From Patagioenas fasciata (taxonomy: Eukaryota; Chordata; Aves; Columbiformes; Columbidae), in NCBI RefSeq assembly GCF_037038585.1, contig NC_092520.1, positions 119,147,001 to 119,211,000 on the forward strand: a stretch of DNA of 64,000 nucleotides, read 5' to 3'. The notes under the pieces were generated by a model that was not told where the DNA came from, made no database searches, and worked only from the letters and a program-made list of their open reading frames with translations. Positions 34,995-49,900 of this stretch are shown one piece after another. Both the position numbers and the translations under genes were made by a program. Numbering within the stretch: position 1 is the first letter of the stretch; each line of letters begins with the position of its first letter.

Positions 34995-37900
34995 ATGGCG
35001 GCGCCGCTGGCCTCCCCCGGCCACCGCAGCCGCTTCGAGCAGGAGCAGGACCGGGCCGTCCGCGCGCTGGTGCGCAGCGTGACCGGCCTTCCTGAAGAGG
35101 AGCTGGGCGGCGGCCGCTTCCAGACGGCGCTCAACTTCGCGTGGTCCAATTTCAGGTCAGTGCCCACTCCCCTCCACCCCCCTTTACGCCTCGGGGAGGA
35201 AGCTCCAGCCCTGCGGTGTCCGTCAGCAGCAGGGAGGTGCCTTGTGGCTGCTGGGGTGTGAGACGGGCCCGTGTCCTGTCGTACCTGCCGTGCAGGGGGC
35301 CTGCGGGAACATTGGGACCGTTTGCGAGGCAGAGGGCCAGGGGTTATTAGTCAGTCAGCTTTAATTACCGGCCTTCTAGGGCTTTTCGCCTGATGTGTAG
35401 AAAATGGTGCTTTTTCACGTCTTCATTTAGCCACCCGAAATGTTGTTTGTTGGAGGGAAGTAAAGAAGCAATCGTCACGAAATCAAGATGAAGCTTCTGA
35501 CCAAGAGCGCTGTGCTGCTTTTATGAGAGCTTGTCAGTCTGCAGAAGATAATGTGTTCGATGTTATTTGAGCATGTCATAAGCATGGTCTTTATTGACCC
35601 GTGATGCATCTGTAACCCTTTAATTCTATTACACTGCCATCTGAGGGGTCCTTTCTGAAGTTTCACATGCTGTATTTTCAGTTATCACAGTTATCATTTC
35701 AGTGTCTGTTGCCAATTTTTGCATGATCTATTTTCAGTTTCCCATACTATCACTGACGACTGCCTCTTCAGAGCTTTATGTACTTGCTTAACTTCATGCA
35801 GCAAGTACCTAATCCCTATAAAATCAATACTTATAATAAGTACACTGTTTAAATCCATCTTTGGGGATGTGCAATAGCATAATTGCATCAAGTCAGGCTG
35901 TGAATCCTAACTACTAATAGGCTCAAATAAAACTGTTTTAATAACCAAACAGTTGATCAACAGCAACAGCGAGTCTGATGTTTGAGAGAGCTGGATATGA
36001 CCTGCAGCTGGTGTTTTGACAAGTTCTACTCTGCTGAATTTTGAGGAGGCCAGTTGTATTCATTTGGAATGTAGGAATATGGTATTTTTAAGTGCTGTCC
36101 CATGTGTTCTTTATACAAGGTGTTTCGAAAAGATGGACCCAATTTCAAAGTAATTTCAATTTGAAATTGGGTCCATGTGTTTGAAACACCCTGTATTTAC
36201 CAGAAGTATTTTGTGTAATGCGCCACAGGATTGTGTTTATTGGTTTCGTAGCTCCATCAAAACAGGTGTTTGTAGCAGTCATTATTCTGAGTCTGAGGAC
36301 TGGTAATGGTAGCAGGGTTTCCTGAGCCAGGTAAATGTGCCCTGTCTTCCATCTCCTCTTGTGACATCTGTCCCTCTGTTTCTGGGATCCAGTAGCTTGT
36401 GTAGCTGTGTGTTCTTTTAGATTTGGGAATTGTTGGGTTGTTGTTTGTTTGTTTTTTAAATAACATATCAGGAGAACAGAGGGGGTGATACAGAGTTGTT
36501 GACAAACTGTTTCGACAGGGAAGGTTGAGAAAAGGAAGGGTTTCATGTCAGACATCTCTAAAAAAATGTGTGCACAACAGGAGCCTGAGATTTACTGATA
36601 TCATATTTCCAAACCATGAGACCTTACTTTGTAGCAGAATCTCTTTAGTTTCAAGTTTGTGAAATTTGTGGTTTGTGTTGTTGGATTTGATGGTGTTTCT
36701 ATGCTGTAGTTCTCAGGTTCATCTGTTTCTTTCCATGCAGCACACTAGTCCTCTTTTATTCATGATGTTCCCAGCTTGCCTGAAAAAAATTGATGCTTTT
36801 TTTTCCTGTGTATGTCTCAGAGTTGTAAATTAAAACTTTAAGTAATAGACTAAAGGAAATTCACTAATAACTTCCCTTCAGCTTAATTTTTCTTTTCAGT
36901 GCAGATTCTTTGTTTTTGTTGTTGTCTTTCCAGACTGTTATTCTCAGTCTCCCAGTTCTGGTACTTACCACTGTTTTCCATTTGAACTAATGATTTTCTA
37001 AGTAAGCTAAGGTGCTGTAATAAATGAGATAAGCTATGTTTTCTTAACCTAAATGTCAGATACCTGGTTAATGTTACATTTTCTTGTGTGTTATTCTAAA
37101 GCCTTACACACAGCTGAAACCAGACTAATGGTTCTGTAGTTAACAAAGTAACTTTAAATTTTTCTTTAATATGGGCATATCTTTATCCTCCAGTGATACT
37201 TATTAAAAGTATCTGCCTTACAGTTTCCTTTTCTAGTTCATTAGTTTGATATTGCAGTGATTATAGATTGTCTTTCCAAATTCAGTCTTTTTAGCTTAAG
37301 TTTTGCTCCTGATTCAGATCCAGTATTTTTCCTTTCTTTCTGTGGTCATCAGAGTTTTACCCCTGCTTTCCATACAGTCGTTGCTGGAAGCTGAGGCAAA
37401 ATATTGCGTTGAGTTTGGGGACCTTCATATAGAGCTCACTGCTGTCACATCCCATTCCCTATTCATGTTCTAATTTCTTCTGCAAAGTCCATCTGACGTT
37501 TCACAAGTTCTTATTTTGTCCCTATACATGCTACCTTTGGTGGTATATCTTTATTTTGATAAAACTCTCTCTTCTTTAAGGCACTTTCCTTTACCATTTA
37601 TACCGGATCTTCGTTTGGGTTTAGAGGCCTCCCCATGTGGGTGTTTGTTATGCCTATGCTTGTGTTGCAAGTCCCAGATAATTTTTGTACCTTCGACAAC
37701 ACAGTTCTTGATCTCCTTGTTCTGCTTGACTTAAGTGACAGCATACTTTATTTACTTAGTTTGCTGATACAGTAGTAATTTTCCATTCAGCTGGAAGTGC
37801 TGGTTAAATGTAACCTACGTTCCATTTTTGCATCTTTAAGGTCAATTGTAGTTAATCCTTCTTGAGCTATGAGACACTGAGATTAAATTTTGATGGTTAA

Positions 37901-40900
37901 TGCTGTTGCTGAATTAACCATACATTGTTAAACTAATAATGTTGTATATGTAAGTCAGCTTTATTTTCTTCCTTAGTTAAGCTTCCTTTTTCAGCATATT
38001 CTAACACAGATTTCTTACACAGATTTCACCGTTTTCTTGATGTGAACAGCCACAAAGTAGAGAGGACGATAGAAGGGTAAGTTTTATGCTTGTGGATTAA
38101 TAATGGATTAGTTAACTTTTTCTGGGAATATTTTTGATGCTATTTTTGTTATTAGAATACATGAAAAATTGATAGTTCATTCTGACCTTGGAAAAGCTGC
38201 GAGCTGGAAAAGACTAACAGAAAAATTTCTGAACTCACCACTCCCAAGTATTGAAGAAACGAAGGTATGTATGTTGCAATCTCCTTATTCTTTTTTCCAG
38301 CAGTCTTGCGTTTATACTGATGATGAAGGCTTTAATTGGAATGTTGTGTCAGAAATTTCAGATGACTTAGCAGTGGGATTTCCAGTTGCTGTTCATGTTG
38401 TGGATTTTCAGGGTTGTATTCTTTAGTTTCCCCTTTTCTTTTAGGAATGTGTTTATTGTCTTGTCAGGGTTTCAGCGTGTGCAGTTTCATGACTTAAAGG
38501 ACAACTTTTTGTTGTAGAGCAGATGTTTTATGGGCAACATTTTACAAATGTGGTAGCTAGAATCTAGATTCCTGTCCTAAAACAATTGTGAACTGAGCAG
38601 TTCTTACTCTTTACCCATTTTTTTTTTACCTTAAGTAATGCATCTGGTTATTTTGACTTCAGTATTTCCACAGGCAGTCTTCCTGCCCTATAGCTTCCTT
38701 ATTGAGATTGTGTATGTTTCAGCTTTGATACACTTTGTATCAAATCATTTAAGGATATGGACTGGGTGGATATGGCAAAATTTGTCACACTTAGACACCT
38801 TCCAGTGTGGTACTTTAATAATGAATTTGATATTTGAAAACTGAAAGTTCCTGCTATTGGGAAATTTAAGCTTGTGATTTAAGAGGTGGTGTTCCATATA
38901 ATTATATTCTTTAATAGACCTGTGTTCTGGATCATAGTCTGATTTTACTTCTCATTGAACTGACCTTTACCTTTCTTTGTGCAGTTCTATGTTTCCTCTA
39001 ATTTGTGGGGAAATCCATGGAACCCTCAATAGGTTATGCAAATCTTCAGTTATTATACTCTGTAGATTTTTTTTTAAAGTACCTTTAGTTGTGCTTGTTT
39101 TGAGAGTTGAATAAAAGGAAAACCAACCAACCAAAAAAAAGCCCCATCAAGTACTTAATATCTGAATATTGCAAGTATCCTAAGATTTGAAAGAACCCTT
39201 TTTTTTTTTTTCTTCTCTTTTTTTCCCCCTTTTGAAAATGCAAGTGGGGTTTAGCTGGAGGTAGGTCATATCGCATATTTGGGAAGTTAAACTGCATTTT
39301 GTTTTTAGCAGTGGCATGTAACTAGGAAGATTGAGTATTTATCAGTTTTATGACTGGTAAGTGAAATACCAGCTCACATATGTGATTCTGGCAATGACCT
39401 ACTGTCATTCTCTGTCAAACTCTTGCAGAGTCAGTAATGTTAAGTACGGATGTATTATATTCCGTCTGTACTAGATGAGTATGATGCTGGTATATCAGAA
39501 TTTTTATTATTTTTGTTAATACAAGTGGATCTCATTCTGAAATCGCTTCATAAGTGTGTGTATTTATGTGTCAAAGTATATAGAATGTAGATAGCAGAAT
39601 CTCTATGTGTCTAGATATGAAACAGTCTGCTGAAGAGCTTTGGAAAGTTAGAATCAGGCGGAAGAAAAATTTCTCTTTAATAAGAAATGGTTGTGCTGTA
39701 AGCAAGTATTAGGGAATAGAGCATAACACAAATCTCTGCAGCATACCAGTATTGGCACAGTATTCTAACCTGATTGAAGGCATCTGTTTCACAACTGCAT
39801 TTGTGCAATATTTGAGTGAAAGGTGCATCTTTAATGCTTTGTGTAGATTTTCAGATGAGGGAAGGTAATGATATTAAAGTGTAGTGATTTTAGAAAGTGC
39901 TTTAGGTAACTTCATTTTAGCCTCTATTTGAAAGAATCAACCATATGAATGAGGGAACCTAAAGTTTGGCTTCCTGCAGGCCCTTTACTGGTGGTGTTCC
40001 ACCTCATCCATGTTAATGCAGCTGTCTGTTATCCCTTGTCGTCTGGTAACTTCTTATTTCCACAGTACTTCAGGGTTCCTCTTATCTCTTTTCCATATTC
40101 TCTGATTATCAGTTCAGTAAGAGGCAGCTTATGCTGTAGCAACTTTTGAAGTATTTGTGTATTCATTGACTAATTAGTAGGCAAAAGAGAATGCAAAAAA
40201 TTAAATATCATGTTACAGATCTTATTTTTGTAATTCAGAACTGGAGAATGGCAGCTAACAGGGAGCATTCCCACAGATAACAGGCTGAGTTTGTTCCTAA
40301 CCAAAATCTCTTTGATCACTTACTGACTTGCTTTTTTTTTTTAAATATGTTTTAAAGACAGATACACACTATTCCATACTGTCTCTTCTGTTGTGTTTGT
40401 CTGATTCTCCATCCAACACCACCTATGTGGAAAAACCAAGAGTCAAAGAAGTGGGTAAGTTTACAAGATGTTTATATTGCTGATGAAAGATACAATCCGT
40501 TAATGCAGTCTGATGAGAAGGACATTTTTCCTCTCCATTTTATTATCTCCTTCAAGGTCTTTTTGATTTATACATTTAAATAACCCATGAATCTTTCCTA
40601 CCCCTGTTTATGTTATATGGCCTAATTAAGTTTTCCAGCCACCAAAGTACCTTGGGAGCTCTTTTTACTTGTGCCACTATCACTAAATGTTCTCCACCTG
40701 TTCAGCCATGCTTACATGCTCAAAGACAGACAAGGGGTTTCTGTCCCCAGTCTCTGTCTTGCGCCTCAGTAGGAGATCTGTTGAAACAGCTTTGGTGATG
40801 TAAATTCCTGTGTTCCTTGTTTAGCTGAGGAAAGGGAGATACCTTTGAAGGTTTCCAGAAGGAGGTCCCAGCTGCCTGCTTTCTAAAGTAGGACTGTTTC

Positions 40901-43900
40901 ACTCCGTGCCTAAAAACGAGGCTTGTGCTTAAATTTGAGTGGATACCATCCCCCATTTGTTTACAGTGTTGTATCATAGACTGAAAGAAGAACATTTCAG
41001 ACTAACCTAAAGAAAATCTTGCATCTTAAGATTCCTTTTTGAATGATCTCTGCACATTCCCTCGGCGGTGTTTTGAATGCACTTTCAGCCCATTCCAGGA
41101 ATGTGAATATGAAGAGGTTATCTCAAACAACACTAATTACAGTTGAGTAAGCTTCATGTTTAAGATATAATATATTGTAAGTGTGATTGTTATTTTTAAA
41201 GTATTACACATCACATCATGGATATGTGGTGTCATTTTCAGAGAGTAAGACCATTGTTGCTTTATGTTGTTTACAGTCCAAGATCCTTGTGCATATGTAA
41301 ATTATACATTTAGAATGTTTCCACGAAGCTAAATGGGATTAGTCACACTAAGTGATATGTTGCATTCTTGCATGTTTTTCCAGGATTGAAGTGTAGGGTG
41401 CTGTAACATAATACAGATAAGTGTACTGACAGCACGCTGTGTTGCACATTTTGAGTGTAGAAGCAAAAAAATTGAGAATTAATAAATGAGGAGTATACAC
41501 AGTTGATAAGTTGCAATTTACATGTCATACTGTTAAAGGAACAGTGGTGTAACCTTAAGTGAAAAGGAATGCTTTTTGGTTTAGTTTTAGAGTAACAAGG
41601 TAACTTTGGAAGTGTTTTTAGAGGAAACAAAAGTCAGAGTTATGTGATATTTACTATTTTTATATTTATACTTCTCTTAGAAAATGAAGAAGAATTTGAC
41701 TGGGGAAAGTATCTGATGGAAGGAGAAGAAATTTATTTTGGTCCAGGCGTAGATACACCAGTAAGTAATTTCTTGAGGTAAACCAAACCAAACCACCAAC
41801 CACCAAAACAAACCACACACACAAAAAGCCAAAACAAAACAAACAAGCCCCCCAAAAAAACCAGACTGTATAAGCCGTTTTGAAGTATGTTAGAGAACTG
41901 CTTGAGTTGTCCTAGTTTGTATGCTTTGTAAATTGATTCTCTCAGGATTCCCTAATACTTTGCTTCTTATATAATGCTGTGAAATACATATAGACCCAAG
42001 TAGAGTAGCAGTAATACAAATGCTTTTGGTTTACACCATCTTTTGACTTAGTCCTGCAACTAAACTGGCTCCTTCTGCTGACCCCTGCCTGCTCCTAATC
42101 AGAACTTGCTGTAGTTCTGTGATCTTGTCCAGTTATTAATGTTATGTAGAACTTAAACTAGTCTCTGGTAGACAGTCATGTTAGTCTTAGTGTCCTGAAT
42201 TTACTTTATAGTGGAAGAAAGAAGAGTATAGTTTATGTTTGGCTTGAATAGGAAGGGAATATGGATCTGTCTGCTCTGGTGTATTGAAGTGTACTGGGTT
42301 TTGTTGCGCTCAATAGGATTGGTCTGGAGAAAGCGAAGAGGAGGAAGACACTCAGCCTTTGAGCAGGGAGGACTCGGGAATTCAAGTAGACAGGACACCT
42401 TTAGAAGACCAAGATCCGAATAAGAAGACGGTATCTAATGTTTCCTGGAAAGGTTAGAATAAGCTATAATTCTGATACAGTCTTAAATAATCGAATTTGG
42501 AAAGCTAATGCAGCTTTGTTTATAATTCTTGAGAGAGGTATTGTGTTTTAGACCTGTAATTGTAGTTTTAAGGTACACCTTATTCTTCACTACTGCTTTT
42601 TTCATTTTTAACCATAAAACAGTGGTATGGAAGGTTTGATCCGATTTCTGGTGTTGCTGATGGAGAAGAATTGTGTATATTTCTTTGAAAATATACAAGG
42701 CACATTCCAGTACGGCAATGAAAACTTATACTGTAAATGTGGCATGTAGTTGTGTGGATGTAATGTAATTTTTTATTATTAAGAATCAGAATGCTGAAAC
42801 AAAATTTGGTGGACAACAAAAGCAGTTGACTCAGTTCTGGGTGTGAAGTATTTTTGAAAAAAAAAAAAATTAAGTAATTAAAACACTAGTGGCTCACCCT
42901 TGAATAGCTTCAGGGAGTATTAACTATAGGTGTAAATTTTTGCATAGAATATTGTAGGATACAAGATACCTTGTATAAGAAGACTGCAAATAGTCATATC
43001 TTGCGTAAGCAAGTATTTATCTAACTGGGACTAGGTAAAGTTCTCTTGATAATCACATTTAAGAAAAAAAAATAAGTAATGTACTAAATGCATGGCAAAA
43101 AGGAACACAGTGACAAAGTTGGTGATATTTGTCAGTTTATTTTTTAAGTCAACTTGATTTTGTATACACCACTTGAGAGTTGCCTGAGAAAGAACTGGAA
43201 ACTACACAAATCTTCAGGTTTATTTTTTAGGACTTCTGCAATTTTTAATGAGGCATCTCTATGTGTTACGCATGATGGTACCATATATGTGAGTGCAGTA
43301 AAGTGTAAATAGTTGTAAATTGTAACTTTTTAAAAAGACTTATGATTCTGAGGTGGCTCAGATAGGCTTATTAACAACTTTTTCCTATGTTTTATAAGCA
43401 TTTCATGAATAAATAAAAATACCTCACTGACTGTCACGTGTTTTCACAGTGGGTGAACCTGATGCCCGCAGCTGGCTGGAGCAGCACGTTGTTCCTCAGT
43501 ACTGGACAGGAAGAGCTCCTCGCTTCTCACATAGTTTACACTTGCATTCCAACCTAGCTGCAGTCTGGTAAGAAAACAATAACGCATAGTTCTTATTGGC
43601 GTATAATGCTAAATAATAACTTTGTTAAACATCTTTACTGTGGAAACATAAAGACAATATAGTTACTACTGATTTAGTTAAAAACATAATTAAAAGGGTA
43701 CAAATAAGATGACCAAACAAGATGTTTTTTCTATTAATATATTATTTTTCCTTTTATTTAGTTTTTATTACATTTGTCATATCAGAGACTTTTCCTTTTT
43801 CAAAGAAACAGATCTTAATGTTGCATTTTGTTTGGGTTGACCCTTATGAAGGTCTCTGAGGGACTAAGACAGGTGGGTTGTAAGTTGGCTTGGAATGAAG

Positions 43901-46900
43901 AATTCCCTAAATTTTAACTTCTTGTTTGGTTTTAGTGCCTCACTTAAAAAGTGAGTCTTAAACACAGATTTTGTGTGAGGAGAGAACATAAAGCAGTATA
44001 TCGTCATGATCTGCTGTGGTTTTGGAAAGAAAATGAGAAGGAAATTCAATTAAGAAAAAAAAAAAAACCTGATTCTTCCCTCTGTCCCAATTTCTGATGT
44101 GTCAATACTGCAGTAATACAGATAATTAGATTTATCTTTGGTTTCTTAATTGAATGAATTTTACTGTCAGTTGGTTATCTAGCCACTTGTGAACTAAAAT
44201 TTACAGTGAAGATTAGGAAATCAGTAGCATCAACAAAACAATGCTGTTTCTGTTGCAATATTTTCAGCAGATGTATGTTACAGACATGATATATAATCAG
44301 TATTGCTTAATTTGGATTTTTGAATTTTGAGCATGATTACATAAATTTTGCCACTGATGACATTAATGAGTCAAAATACTGCAAATATATATAATCATTC
44401 TGTATTTCTCTAAAATACGAAAAAATACTGTGGAAGGCTTATAAAGAATTGCATAACACAGCATCATAAGAGGACGTTGTTAGGTGGCTGCAAAAGTTTC
44501 CATTTCACAGAATCACAGAATGTTAGGGATTGGAAGGGACCTCGGAGGATCATCTAGTTCAATCCCCGTCACGGAGCAGGAACACTTAGATGAGGTTACA
44601 CAAGAAGGCATCCATGTAGGTTTTGAATGTCTCCAGAGGAGACTCCACAACCCCCCTGGGCAGCCTGTTCCAGTGTTCTGTCACCCTCACTGAGATGAAG
44701 TTTCTTCTCAAATTTTAGTGGAACCTCTTGTGTTCCACTTTAAACCCATTACCCCTTGTCCTACCACTGGTTGTCACTGAGAAGAGACTGGCTCCATCCT
44801 CCTGACACTCACCCTTTATATATTTGTAAACATTAATAAGGTCACCCCTCAGTCTCCTCCAAACTAGACCCAGCTCCCTCAGCCTTTCCTCATAAGGGAG
44901 TGAAGCATCTCCCTTAATCATCTTTGTGGCTCTGCGCAGGACACTCTCCAGCAGTTCCCTGTCCTTCTTGAACTGAGGGGCCCAGAATTGGACACAATAT
45001 TTCAGGTGTGGTCTCGCCAGGGCGGAGTAGAGGGGGAAGAGAACCTCTCTGGACCTAATAACCACCCCCCTTCTAATACACCCCAGGATGCCGTTGGCCT
45101 TCCTGGCCACAAGGGCACAGTCATCAAGGCTCATGGTCATCCTGCTGTCCACCAGGACCCCCAGGTCCCTTTCCCCTACACTGCTCTGCAACAGGTGGTT
45201 CCCCAACTTATACTGGAACCTGGGGTTGTTCCTGCCCAGATGCAAGATTCTACACTTGCCCTTGTTATATTTCATTAAATTTTCCCCTGCCCAACTCTCC
45301 AGTCTGTCCAGGTCTCGCTGGATGGCAGCACAGCCTTTTGGCGTGTCAGCCGCTCCTCCCAGCTCTGTGTCATCAGCAAACTTGCTGACAGTGCACTCCA
45401 TTCCCTCGTCCAAGTCATTGATGAATATATTGAATAGTACTGGTCCCAGTACTAACCCTTGAGGCACTCCACTAGATACAGACCTCCAACTGGACTCTGC
45501 CCCATTGACCATGACTCTCTGGCTTCTTTCCTTCAGCCAGTTCGCAGTCCACCTCACTACCCGATCATCCAGACCACACTCCCTCAGTTTAGCTGTCAGG
45601 ATGCTGTGGGAGACTGTGTCAAATGCTTTACTGAAGTCAAGATAGACCACATCCACCACTCTACCATCATCCATCCACCTCGTTATGTCCTCATAAAAGG
45701 CTATGAGGTTGGTGAAGCATGACTTCCCCTTGGTGAAGCCATGTTGTCTGCCCCTAATGACCTTGGCATATCCTTGATATGCCTTGAGATGGCACCAGGG
45801 ATAAGTTGTTCCATCAGTTTCCCAGGGATGGAGGTGAGGCTGACAGGTCTATAGTTACCTGGATCCTCCTTCTTGCCCTTTTTGAAGACTGGAGTGACAT
45901 TTGCTTTCCTCCAGCCCTCAGGCACCTCTCCCATTTCCCAAGACTTGGGAAAGATGATGGAGAGTGGTCCAGCAATGACCTCAGCCAGCTCCCTCAGCAC
46001 CCGTGTGTGCATCCCTTCTGGACCCATGGATTTATCAATATCCAGATTGCTTAATTGCTCCCTAACCCAGTCCTCATCAACTGAGGCATTGTCCTGCCTT
46101 CCTTTGGGTCCTCAGGGGTACGGGGCTCCTCAGGACAGCTTCCGGCAGAGTAGACAGAGAGAAAGGCGGCCTTCAGTAACTCTGCTTTCTCTGTATCTTC
46201 TGTCACCAGGGTACCCACCTCATTCAACAGTGGGCCTACATCACCTCTAGTGTTGTGTCTGCCATGTATTTGAAAAAGGTCTTTCTGTTGTCCTTGACCC
46301 CTCTCACCAGGTTTAATTTCGAAGGAGGCCTTAACTTTCCTAGTTGCCTCCCTACACCCTCTGACAGCAGCCTTATATTCTTCTCAAGTGGCCAGACCCT
46401 CCTTCCATGATCCCTAAACTCTCCTTTTCCACTTGAGTTTACCTAGCAGTTTCCTGTTTAACCACGCAGGTCTCCTCGCTCCCTTCCTTGACCTCCTATG
46501 TGTCGGGATGCTCTGATCTTGAGCTTGGTAGAAACAGTCCCTGAACACTAACCAACTATCTTGGGCCCCTTTACCTTCGAGCAGCCTTACCCATGGGATT
46601 TCCCTTAGCAGTTGTTTGAAAAGGCTGAAGTTTGCCCTGCTGAAGTCCCGGGTTGCAATTCTGCTTGCTGTCTTGTTCCTGCTACATGAGGTCCTGAAAT
46701 CCACTGTTTCGTGATCACTGGTTCGAAGGCAGCCCTTAACCTTTTCCCACTTCAGCCAGACCCTCCTTGTTAGTGAGGATGAGGTCCAGCAGTGCACCTC
46801 TCCTAATCGGCTCATCCACCCTTTGCATCAGAAAGTTATCGTCAAGGCACTGGAGGAACCTCCTGGACTGTGGCTGGCTGGCTGAGTAGTCCTGCCAGCA

Positions 46901-49900
46901 AACATCAGGGAGGTTAAAATCTCCCACAACAACCAAGGCCTGTGACTGTGAGGATGCTCTCTGCTGTCTGTAGAAGGCCTCATCAACTTCCTCACCCTGA
47001 TCTGCTGGCCCGTGATAAACACCCACAACAGTATCACCCCTGCCAGCCTGCCCCTTAATTCTCACCCACAGACTCTAAACTCGCTCCTCATCCATGCCTG
47101 GACAGTACTCAATACATTGTAGTTGCGCTCTCACGTAAAGAGCAACTCCACCATTTCTTAAGTAAACCTTTGGACTAAAGTGTGAATTTTCTTACATGGT
47201 TTAGGGAAACTAATATTTTACTTTTTACTTTAATATTTTTAACAGAAACTAACTATAAATTTTTTGAGTGAGAAATAAAAAAAATCAAGGATGAAGAATT
47301 TAAAAAAACAACCAAAACAAAAACCCACGAAAATCAAAATAATGCAGATTCAGTACTTCACTTATCTGCTACTTAATTGCTTGTCTTGCTGTATATGATT
47401 AGATGATATTTTAGTGCTTTCCATAGTATTTTGCTTAACAATATGAAAACAAACTCTGCTTTCATTTGTATACTTAAAATGCCTGTAAGCATTGAGTCTA
47501 ATCTGATATAATTAAAACAAAACTGAGCCTTAAGATTATTGCTTCATTCTTACTTTCAGGTGATTCAGCTGGTATTTCAGCCATTAAATTGTTTTCATTT
47601 CCTTTTTATAAGGGATCACCATTTGTACACGAGTGATCCTTTATATGTGCCAGAAGAGAGAACACTCGTCACTGAAACTCAACTTATAAGGGAAACACTT
47701 TGGTAAGAGCAACATCACAAAGCTTGCGTTTTAACTTTTAGCATTTCTCTCAAGGAAATGAGAAATTTATCTTCACAGTTTTGTCTCAAGAAAGAATTAT
47801 TACTGAGCTTTTAGCTTGCACCTTTGCTGACAATAAAGATTCTGCTTGTATGTGTTTACCATTCACATTCGTAAAGAAGAAAGTAGCTTGGTACTTCTTG
47901 TATTCATTGATTCAAGTCTAACTGTTAAGAGGAATCAACTTGTTCTTATCCTGCCTCTATGGATTTTTTAATAGTGTACAATTTTCGAAAATAGATTTGA
48001 GTCATCCTATAGCTGGAAATTATCTCAACTGGAAAGGAACTTTAAAAGATGATTGATTACTTGATACCAGTGTTTTATTGTTCTTATTCTAGCAACAACT
48101 TACAGTACCAATAGCATCGTAGTTGATCTGTGGTCCCCTTTTATTTGAAGAAAAGAAACTTTTAGACAAGGGAGAGCTAGTTCTTTTATTAATTATATAA
48201 TTGTGAGGCCATTAAGGGGAAAATTACTGCTGTTTTTGTTTCTTTTTCAAGGTTACTTTCAGGAGTGAAAAAGCTTTTTATATTTCAGCTGAATGACGGA
48301 AAAGTGGCTGTGCGGAATGATATCATTGTAACTCATTTAACCCATGTAAGTAGTTTCTGAATCTCAGCTGAATATATCTGTCATTAGGAAGATGTAATTT
48401 TGGGGAACAGGATATTAAACTGCTTGTAGAAAAATCACATTTCCACAGTTGTATTCTGACTAAACTAAGAACATCTGATTTAATAAAAATGAATGGGCTA
48501 TTCCTATATCTGAGAATGTGATGAAGCAGTAGAGATGGCAGAATTTTGTTATATTTTAATTGATAGAAATATATTATGATTTAATTTCTAGGCTTTATAA
48601 AATAAAAAAAAATATTAGATTATTCTAAAAAGTATTTTTTTGTTCCTAGAATTGCCTGAGATCTGTATTGGAGCAGATAGCAGCGTATGGTCAAGTTGTG
48701 TTTAGACTACAGAAGTTTATTGATGAAGTGATGGGACACAGCCCAGAAAGTATAATACATGGAACAGTTTCCACTCCCAAGAAAACTACTGAAGCCCCTT
48801 TTAGAACCTATCAAGCTTTTATGTGGGCTTTGTATAAATATTTCATTAGCTTTAAAGAAGAACTTACTGAAATTGAAAAATGCATAATCAACAAAGGTAC
48901 AGTGCAAGGGAAATTTTACACAAGGGGGGCACACGAGGAAATTTTTGAGTGAATAATGAAAAAAATTATGCAGATACATTTTGAAACTGTGCAAGATGAT
49001 GTGCTGCATTTTAAAACCTCATTAACATCTTATTGGTTTTTTGTGTTTTGGGTTTGTGTTTGTTTTTTTTTTTTTTTTTTTCCCCAGATAAAACAGTCAC
49101 ACTTTCAATAGTGATAGATAAATTGTCTCCTCGACTGGCACAGCTGAAGGTACTTCACAAAGTTTTCAGCACAGGAGTGGCTGAAGTCCCACCTGACACT
49201 AGAAATGTTGTACGGGCATCTCACCTGCTTAATACTCTCTACAAAGCTATTCTTGAATATGACAGTGTTGGAGAAGCGTCTGAGCAAACGGTAGGGGAAA
49301 TTATTCCTTCCTTAATAGAATGGCACACTAGAAATATTTAGTAACTTCAATTTCTTGATGGTGATGGAGTATATTAGCCTACTGAGGAATGAAGATGAAT
49401 TTGATAGCAATGATGAGTTACTTTTTTCTGACGTGAGTTCACTCAGCCTGGACAAAATCAGATTTATGAGGAGGTTGGCAGCAGTGTGGTTGTGGGACTG
49501 GGGGAAATGAGAGGCCAGGAGGCTGTTATGGAAGAGGGAGCTTTGGAATAGCTTTCCCTCCTTCTGTTTCTATAGCTTCATGATTCAGTTAACACTGAAG
49601 TGTACGGTTTGGTATTTTTACAGTAACTTGATTACTGAAATATAGTAGATGTCATAATGTCCTTTTGCTTTCCTGTTTTCTACATTATAAAACCACAGAG
49701 TGTTTTATGACTATTCCTTACTGTTCAAAAGAGTGAAAAAAATGAAAACTGTTGTTTGGGTCTAACACGGGGAAGCATGCACAATGCAAGCTTCTATTGA
49801 ACCTACTAGAGCTTTAATTTTTAGTTTAACATTTTATCTTTAAAAATCCTTAACAGTAGTTATGTATATCTTATAAACCATAATTGCATAATGGAGAGGT

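Larger units (their letters stand above)
34680..35345 (+). promoter_or_regulatory. CpG-island promoter of TUBGCP5
   Basis: GC-rich, CpG-dense DNA around exon 1 in an otherwise AT-rich region, with no TATA box. It holds gcgcatgcgc at 34811-34820 (NRF1-type palindrome), TCTCGCGAGA at 34867-34876 (a known core element of TATA-less, often bidirectional housekeeping promoters) and ccatggcggc over the start codon (YY1-like). The transcription start is probably between 34870 and 34990. Confidence 0.75.

Noticed and set aside
38265..38426. Open frame continuing from TUBGCP5 exon 3 through the intron, with a good acceptor-like ttttttccag at about 38301
   Set aside because: No matching donor follows, and exon 3 joined to exon 4 restores the conserved protein exactly. 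This is intron read-through.
49291..49341. Extension of exon 11 past its donor to a stop
   Set aside because: Exon 12 joins in frame after 49290 and gives the expected sequence; the extension is intron.
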